Source: Chloroflexi bacterium RBG_16_68_14 (GTDB taxonomy: Bacteria; Chloroflexota; Dehalococcoidia; DSTF01; RBG-16-68-14). Taken from it: DNA of 6,143 bases. This document shows positions 6,002 through 6,143 of this stretch, one piece after another (the first letter of the stretch is position 1; the number at the start of each line of letters is the position of its first letter). The stretch lies in contig MGOB01000073.1 in assembly GCA_001796995.1 (NCBI GenBank), forward strand, positions 1-6,143. The letters are read 5' to 3'. The position numbers were made by a program, and so were the translations under genes. Below the pieces are notes generated by a model. The model made no database searches, was not told the DNA's origin, and saw only the letters and a list, made by a program, of their open reading frames with translations.

Positions 6002-6143
6002 ATGCAGCCGGAGACCAAGTACGCCAAGAGCGGCGACGTCAACATCGCCTACCAGGTCGTGGGGCACGGCCCGCTCGACCTAGTATGGGTCCCCGGCTGG
6101 GTCTCACACGTCGAGTACACCTGGGGGATACCCGGCGTGCCGC
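6002..6143 (+). CDS. N-terminus of alpha/beta-hydrolase-like protein, possibly a cyclase-linked type (partial)
   Basis: Only the first 47 codons lie in the window. The protein begins MQPETKYAKSGDVNIAYQVV and continues with G-x-GP-LDLVWVPGWVSHVEYTW. The pattern YA-x-S-G-x-V-x-IAYQV-x-G-x-GP-DLV-x-VPG-x-SH-x-E is familiar from the alpha/beta-hydrolase-like domain found alone or joined to adenylate/guanylate cyclase or LuxR/ATPase regulatory modules in Actinobacteria and Chloroflexota. Which downstream module is present cannot be seen. ATG 6002 is preferred because AGGGG (5990-5994) lies 7 bases upstream. ATG 5996, in the same frame, would be only one base from that site. It begins 21 bases after glcF on the same strand, so it may be co-transcribed with the operon or use the TATAAT at 5976. 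No functional link to glycolate oxidation is evident. Confidence 0.75.
   Translation, partial: MQPETKYAKSGDVNIAYQVVGHGPLDLVWVPGWVSHVEYTWGIPGVP

Overview
The window is GC-rich bacterial DNA with strongly C- or G-ended codons. It holds one leftward gene, a rightward three-gene operon, and the start of a fourth rightward gene. The source looks like an uncultured Chloroflexota-type bacterium. This is an inference from the CAGAATGACA-type intergenic repeats, the Pro/Thr-rich tail on an exported protein and the hydrolase/cyclase-like last gene; no taxonomic marker gene is present.

Layout. Positions 1-180 are non-coding: a REP-like repeat (about 4-115), then an imperfect stem-loop (124-173) just past the end of the leftward gene. 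Positions 181-1719 (minus) encode an exported or membrane-anchored protein with a class A beta-lactamase-like fold. Its catalytic motifs are degraded: the SxxK position reads CTIN, KTG reads KIG, and no SDN is recognisable. It ends in a Pro/Thr/Ser/Ala-rich tail of about 92 residues built on short DNA repeats. A divergent intergenic region of about 100 bp (1720-1820) carries weak candidate promoters in both directions. Positions 1821-5980 hold glcD, glcE and glcF, the three subunits of a glycolate (2-hydroxyacid) dehydrogenase. A 90-bp gap between glcD and glcE contains two perfect 7-bp hairpins, both with TGAA loops. glcE and glcF overlap by one base. A perfect TATAAT lies across the glcF stop codon, upstream of a gene that begins at 6002 and runs off the window. 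That gene has the N-terminus of the alpha/beta-hydrolase-like proteins often attached to adenylate/guanylate cyclases.

How the genes work together. GlcD and GlcE are paired FAD-domain proteins, and GlcF carries two 4Fe-4S ferredoxin motifs and two CCG domains. Together they should oxidise glycolate to glyoxylate and pass electrons to the respiratory chain, probably to quinone. No glyoxylate-consuming genes or glc regulator are visible. The beta-lactamase-like protein and the last gene have no evident metabolic link to the operon.

I see no clearly new multi-gene system. The points most worth following up are the degenerate beta-lactamase-fold protein, the family of short palindromes (including one inside the glcF reading frame), and the apparently SD-less start of glcD.
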